The notes below the pieces were generated by a model, which saw only the letters and a program-made list of their open reading frames with translations, did no database searches and was not told the DNA's origin. The position numbers and the translations under genes are program-made. A stretch of DNA of 9,217 nucleotides from Bacteroidota bacterium. GTDB lineage: Bacteria; Bacteroidota; Bacteroidia; Chitinophagales; Chitinophagaceae. How positions within the stretch are numbered: position 1 is the first letter of the stretch; every line of letters starts with the position of its first letter. Below are positions 6,274 to 9,217 of this stretch, piece after piece. The DNA lies in NCBI GenBank assembly GCA_023396345.1, contig JAEWWO010000039.1, forward strand, positions 1-9,217, read 5' to 3'.

Positions 6274-7314
6274 ATGCAGATACACAATATACAACTACCT
6301 GATTTTCCGTTATTACTGGCTCCCATGGAGGATGTAAGCGATCCGCCTTTTCGTGCTGTATGCAAGGCAAACGGTGCAGATATGATGTATACCGAGTTTA
6401 TCAGCAGCGAAGGATTAATACGAGATGCCATAAAAAGCAGACGTAAACTTGATATTTTTGAAGAAGAAAGACCCGTAGGCATTCAGATATTCGGCGGAGA
6501 CGAAGAAGCTATGGGCATGAGTGCCGCAATAGTAGAAACCGTAAATCCGGATTTGGTAGATATTAATTTTGGTTGCCCGGTAAAAAAAGTAGTAACCAAA
6601 GGCGCCGGAGCAGGCGTGTTGCGGGATATTCCGCTGATGGTAAAACTCACGGAAGCCGTAGTTAAAAACACAAAACTTCCTGTAACCGTTAAAACACGTT
6701 TGGGTTGGGACGAAAGCAGTATCAATATTGAAGAAGTAGCAGAACGTTTGCAGGATGTAGGCATTGCCGCATTGGCGGTTCATGGCAGAACGCGTGCACA
6801 AATGTATAAAGGCGAAGCAGACTGGACGCTGATTGGAAAAATTAAAAATAACCCCAGAATAAAAATTCCGGTTTTTGGAAACGGCGATATTAATTCGCCC
6901 GAAAAAGCGAAAGAATATAAAGAAAAATATGGTGTTGATGGCATTATGATTGGCAGAGCAGCCATCGGTTATCCGTGGATTTTTAATGAAATAAAACATT
7001 ATCTTAACACCGGAGAACATTTGCCTTTGCCCACTATTCAACAGCGTGTGGAGGTTATACGTCATCATTTAAAACGCTCACTGGAGTGGAAAGGTCCAGT
7101 ATACGGTATATTGGAGATGCGTCGGCATTATACCAATTATCTAAAAGGATATCCGAATATAAAAGAATTCAGAAGTAAACTTGTACAATTAAATTCGTAT
7201 GAAGAAATTGATGAGGTGCTTAAAAATGTTTTGGAAAGATATGACGGATACACGGTAGAAAAAAACTTATGGACTTTTGCCGAAGGAGCGCCCAATTGCG
7301 AAAGTGCCAGATAA
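6274..7314 (+). CDS. dusB: tRNA-dihydrouridine synthase (DusB type)
   Basis: This FMN enzyme reduces specific uridines in the D-loop of tRNA to dihydrouridine with NADPH in the cytoplasm. At 346 residues it has the usual length. The TIM-barrel with FMN-binding motifs is at the N-terminus: LAPMEDVSDPPFR (15-27), QIFGG (71-75), DINFGCPVKKVV (96-107) with the catalytic Cys101, VKTRLGWD (139-146), VHGRTRAQMYKGEADW (169-184) with His170, GNGDI (202-206) and MIGRAAIGYPWIF (225-237). A helical tRNA-binding domain follows from about residue 245. The motif set fits DusB best among bacterial Dus proteins. The ATG at 6274 is the natural start because the barrel begins right after it. It is divergent from the CPBP cluster and followed 45 bp later by an SMR transporter gene in the same direction. 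A 217-codon antisense ORF inside it looks spurious. Confidence 0.95.
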   Translation: MQIHNIQLPDFPLLLAPMEDVSDPPFRAVCKANGADMMYTEFISSEGLIRDAIKSRRKLDIFEEERPVGIQIFGGDEEAMGMSAAIVETVNPDLVDINFGCPVKKVVTKGAGAGVLRDIPLMVKLTEAVVKNTKLPVTVKTRLGWDESSINIEEVAERLQDVGIAALAVHGRTRAQMYKGEADWTLIGKIKNNPRIKIPVFGNGDINSPEKAKEYKEKYGVDGIMIGRAAIGYPWIFNEIKHYLNTGEHLPLPTIQQRVEVIRHHLKRSLEWKGPVYGILEMRRHYTNYLKGYPNIKEFRSKLVQLNSYEEIDEVLKNVLERYDGYTVEKNLWTFAEGAPNCESAR

Positions 7315-7359
7315 AAACAGATATACAACTAAACAAATCCACAAATAAACAATAACGAA

Positions 7360-7695
7360 ATGGCCTGGTTAATATTAATTGTAGCAGGAATTTTTGAAAC
7401 AGCTTTTGCTTTTTGTCTGGGCAAAGCAGAGGAGTATAGAACTGCTACCGGCGGAAGTCTTTCTTATTTTTGGCTGGGCTTATTTTTAATTACACTTACC
7501 ATAAGTATGTATCTCATGTACAAAGCTACACAAATGTTGCCTTTAGGAGTTGTCTATCCTGTATGGACGGGAATAGGTGCGGTGGGAACAGCTTTGTTAG
7601 GTATATTTTATTTTAATGAACCGTTCAGCTTCTGGAAAATATTTTTTATTATCACGCTCATTGGTTCGGTTGCAGGCTTGAAAGCGGTGAGCTAA
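7360..7695 (+). CDS. Small multidrug resistance (SMR) family transporter, SugE/Gdx-like
   Basis: This 111-residue protein has four hydrophobic segments (about 3-20, 33-53, 58-80 and 86-108), the size and layout of SMR transporters, which work as antiparallel dimers in the inner membrane and exchange protons for cations. The essential membrane-embedded glutamate is Glu13 in AGIFETAF. The segment PLGVVYPVWTGIGAVGTALLGI in the third helix resembles the SugE/Gdx branch (guanidinium export) more than EmrE. The Trp usually found three residues after the Glu in Gdx proteins is Phe16 here, so substrate specificity is uncertain; quaternary ammonium export remains possible. It lies 45 bp after dusB in the same direction and may be read through from it. 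I see no guanidine riboswitch in the short upstream gap. Confidence 0.85.
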   Translation: MAWLILIVAGIFETAFAFCLGKAEEYRTATGGSLSYFWLGLFLITLTISMYLMYKATQMLPLGVVYPVWTGIGAVGTALLGIFYFNEPFSFWKIFFIITLIGSVAGLKAVS

Positions 7696-7803
7696 GACTG
7701 TGTTTTTTTGTTGCTGAAAGGCAAACGATACATCTTTTGAAAATATTTACCTCTTAAAATCCTTGTTTCGCCGAAAAGTATTTTTAAATCTAAACTTGTG
7801 CTA

Positions 7804-7811
7804 TAATTTTG
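7804..7811 (+). promoter_or_regulatory. Candidate -7 promoter element (TAATTTTG) for the LTxxQ protein gene
   Basis: TAATTTTG, within TATAATTTTG, matches the Bacteroidota -7 consensus and lies 50 bp before the ATG at 7862. A T-run at 7781-7785 sits where a -33 TTTG would be expected. The 166-bp gap 7696-7861 holds no clear terminator for the SMR gene; only a weak imperfect stem (GTTGC / GCAAAC) is seen near 7710-7730. Confidence 0.45.
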
Positions 7812-7861
7812 TATCTATTAATCAAACAATTCATTTTACAAACAAAATAAAAAGATAAGAT

Positions 7862-8536
7862 ATGAAAAAAATATTAATGAGTGTTTTAGCTGTTGCGCTG
7901 ATAACTTTTACAGCCGATGCACAGCAAAGACAAAATAACCGACAGGGAATGAAAGGCAATATGCCACAAAAAGAAATGCGTGGTGACATGCGTGGCAATA
8001 TGTTGGCAGACCTCAATCTGACCGAAACTCAAAAAAATCAGTTGCAAAAACTGCGTGAGCAAGGTATGGAAGAAAGAAATAAAATTCAGGCAAATACTTC
8101 GCTAACCAAAGAGCAAAAAGCAGAAGCTATGCGCAATCTGCAAAAAGAACATCAGCAAAAACGTGATGCCATTCTTACACCCGGACAGCGTGCACAAATG
8201 CAGGAAAAAATGCAGCAGATGCGCAGTCAGCGTGCCGGACAAAGAGGAATGCGTGGTGCAGGAAACTGGCAGGCTTTGAATGATACACAAAAAGAGCAGG
8301 TGAGAGAAATAAACGAGATGTATAACAAGAAAGCTCAGGAAATAAAGGATAATACTTTCATCAGCAAAGATGCCAAGCAAACACAGCTTCAGGAGTTGCA
8401 GCAACAAAAGAGAAAAGCAATGGAAAATTTACTTACTCCTGCGCAAAAACAAAATATGCAAAACGGAAATCAAAGGAAAAAAAATAATAATCCTCCCCGT
8501 CAGAGAAGAGCTGACAGACCCAACTTAGTAAGCTAA
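7862..8536 (+). CDS. Secreted basic LTxxQ-motif protein (Spy/CpxP-like), two tandem units
   Basis: This 224-residue protein has a cleavable signal peptide (MKKILMSVLAVALITFTADA, cut probably before Gln21), so it is periplasmic or secreted. The mature part is Gln-, Lys-, Arg- and Met-rich, likely all-helical, and carries LTxxQ-type motifs at LTETQ (53-57), LTKEQ (81-85), LTPGQ (105-109), LNDTQ (139-143) and LTPAQ (191-195). Residues ~51-116 and ~137-202 align with a constant offset of 86, showing an internal duplication. The motifs recall Spy/CpxP-family periplasmic chaperones and stress sensors, but similarity is limited to motif and composition, so function is inferred weakly. A Met-rich segment at 30-47 and an Arg/Asn/Pro-rich tail (203-222) flank the units. 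It has its own promoter candidate and a strong terminator, suggesting a single-gene transcript. Confidence 0.8.
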   Translation: MKKILMSVLAVALITFTADAQQRQNNRQGMKGNMPQKEMRGDMRGNMLADLNLTETQKNQLQKLREQGMEERNKIQANTSLTKEQKAEAMRNLQKEHQQKRDAILTPGQRAQMQEKMQQMRSQRAGQRGMRGAGNWQALNDTQKEQVREINEMYNKKAQEIKDNTFISKDAKQTQLQELQQQKRKAMENLLTPAQKQNMQNGNQRKKNNNPPRQRRADRPNLVS

Positions 8537-8559
8537 AAACTTTAAGGTATAATATTCGC

Positions 8560-8588
8560 AAGCCCCGGAATTTGTTTCGGGGCTTTTG
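8560..8588 (+). terminator. Rho-independent terminator of the LTxxQ gene
   Basis: AAGCCCCG (8560-8567) pairs with CGGGGCTT (8578-8585), extended by one G-T and two A-T pairs to an 11-bp stem around the loop TTTG. It is followed by a short T-rich tail (TTGTTTAATTG). It begins 24 bp after the stop codon and is the clearest intrinsic terminator in the window. Confidence 0.85.
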
Positions 8589-8593
8589 TTTAA

Positions 8594-8624
8594 TTGTTTC
8601 ATAATAATATTTTCATTAATTTAG
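8594..8624 (+). promoter_or_regulatory. Weak promoter candidate before the disrupted secreted-protein gene
   Basis: TTG at 8594-8596 and TAATTTAG at 8617-8624 are 20 bp apart, which is the Bacteroidota -33/-7 arrangement with one mismatch in the -7 element (TTAG for TTTG). It ends 21 bp before the ATG at 8646. The region is very AT-rich, so a chance match is possible. Confidence 0.3.
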
Positions 8625-8645
8625 TATTATTAAAAACTTATCGCT

Positions 8646-9217
8646 ATGCTTAAATCTATTTTACTGACAGCACTATTTGCCGTTTTCTCTTTATGCTTAC
8701 AAGCCCAATGAAGGTTTTAAGGCCAGGCTCAATACAGGTATTATGACAGAAAATGTAAATACAACAATACTACGGCATTTGTTTCTGGAATAACTCTTTT
8801 AAATGAACCGTTTCGTTTTAGCATCTCACAAAATCGGAATAATTTAGATGTTGCTGATATTGATAGAATTTTAGATAATAAAATCAAAAGATGGGAAATC
8901 GATTCTGAAACAATTCAACTATTTAGGGATAACACTTTGGATTTTGCAAGGACAGTTTTGCTCTCTACATTATTCCGGGTTCCGGATCATATAAAACCGG
9001 TTGCGGCTGCTGCATGGACTGATGAGGCAACTAAAAGAAATTACACTGTAAATATTCAGGGGAATCAAATGCACATTACAAGTAAACGGGCAGAAAATAC
9101 TAATGGGTATAATGAAAAAATCGTGATTGATTTAAAAAACGGAATGCTGATTTCGAAAACTTCAGATATCAAGGAGAAAGTTTTCATTAATGACCAAAAA
9201 TTTGATTTCACCAGGAC
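8646..9217 (+). pseudogene. Secreted-protein gene interrupted by two in-frame stops (partial, runs off right edge)
   Basis: The ATG at 8646 opens a 21-residue classic signal peptide (MLKSILLTALFAVFSLCLQAQ) that ends in TGA at 8709-8711; a TAA follows at 8718-8720. From 8721 the same frame is open for 165 codons to the window edge with good protein character (for example LLNEPFRFSISQN, DIDRILDNKIKRWEID, ARTVLLSTLFRVPDH). The signal peptide and the body therefore belong together but are separated by stops. One explanation is a 24-bp in-frame insertion (8709-8732), since QAQ occurs on both sides (CAAGCCCAA and CAGGCTCAA). The other is a pair of compensating frameshifts through the +2 frame, open at 8668-8790. 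The body lacks a motif I can name; its layout loosely recalls DUF6263-like exported proteins, which is a guess. No in-frame ATG restarts it early. Sequencing error cannot be excluded. Confidence 0.6.

Noticed and set aside
6415..7068. 217-codon ORF on the reverse strand
   Set aside because: It lies wholly inside dusB, antisense to it. Its translation is rich in Phe, Tyr and Cys with no domain character, as expected of a frame shadow.
7700..7732. Terminator for the SMR gene
   Set aside because: The only stem (GTTGC/GCAAAC) is short and imperfect, and the T-run precedes the stem rather than following it on the + strand.
8102..8407. 101-codon reverse ORF within the LTxxQ gene
   Set aside because: The Leu/Phe/Ser-rich translation mirrors the Gln/Lys/Arg-rich sense codons; it has no independent start context or promoter.
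8743..8793. Short ORF starting ATGACAGAA
   Set aside because: Only 16 codons long and overlapping the main open frame; better explained as part of the disrupted gene.

Overview
The window looks like an AT-rich chromosomal segment from a member of the Bacteroidota, probably Chitinophagaceae or a related group. The grounds are the absence of Shine-Dalgarno sequences before the genes, several TAnnTTTG-type -7 promoter elements, and protein families and a gene neighbourhood typical of that phylum. This assignment comes from sequence style and recall, not from a database search. Most of the window is housekeeping or envelope-maintenance DNA. I see no phage, IS element, CRISPR array, tRNA or rRNA gene, and no clear previously undescribed multi-gene system.

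Left part (1-3887): the start of a leftward lipoprotein gene, cut by the window edge, lies divergent from a rightward pair. The pair is maeB, a full-length malic enzyme with a C-terminal phosphotransacetylase-like domain whose catalytic residues are replaced, followed 11 bp later by an HD-domain phosphohydrolase of the dGTPase/SAMHD1-like class. The 182-bp convergent gap after it (3888-4069) holds two diverged copies of a ~59-bp hairpin-forming repeat and an 18-bp perfect palindrome.

Middle part (4070-6146): a leftward membrane cluster, in transcription order CPBP intramembrane protease, a 77-residue DUF2007 protein and cdsA (CDP-diacylglycerol synthase). DUF2007 and cdsA are only 3 bp apart. 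At 6168-6187 two -7-like elements face outward around a CGCG centre, so the cluster and the rightward dusB gene may be driven by one nearly symmetric divergent promoter.

Right part (6274-9217): dusB (tRNA-dihydrouridine synthase), a small multidrug resistance family transporter resembling the guanidinium-exporter (SugE/Gdx) branch, and a secreted basic LTxxQ-motif protein made of two tandem 86-residue units and followed by a strong hairpin terminator. Last comes an apparently broken secreted-protein gene: a signal peptide is followed at once by two in-frame stops, then by a 165-codon open stretch in the same frame that runs off the window. This disrupted gene, the repeat pair and the symmetric promoter are the parts most worth a second look.
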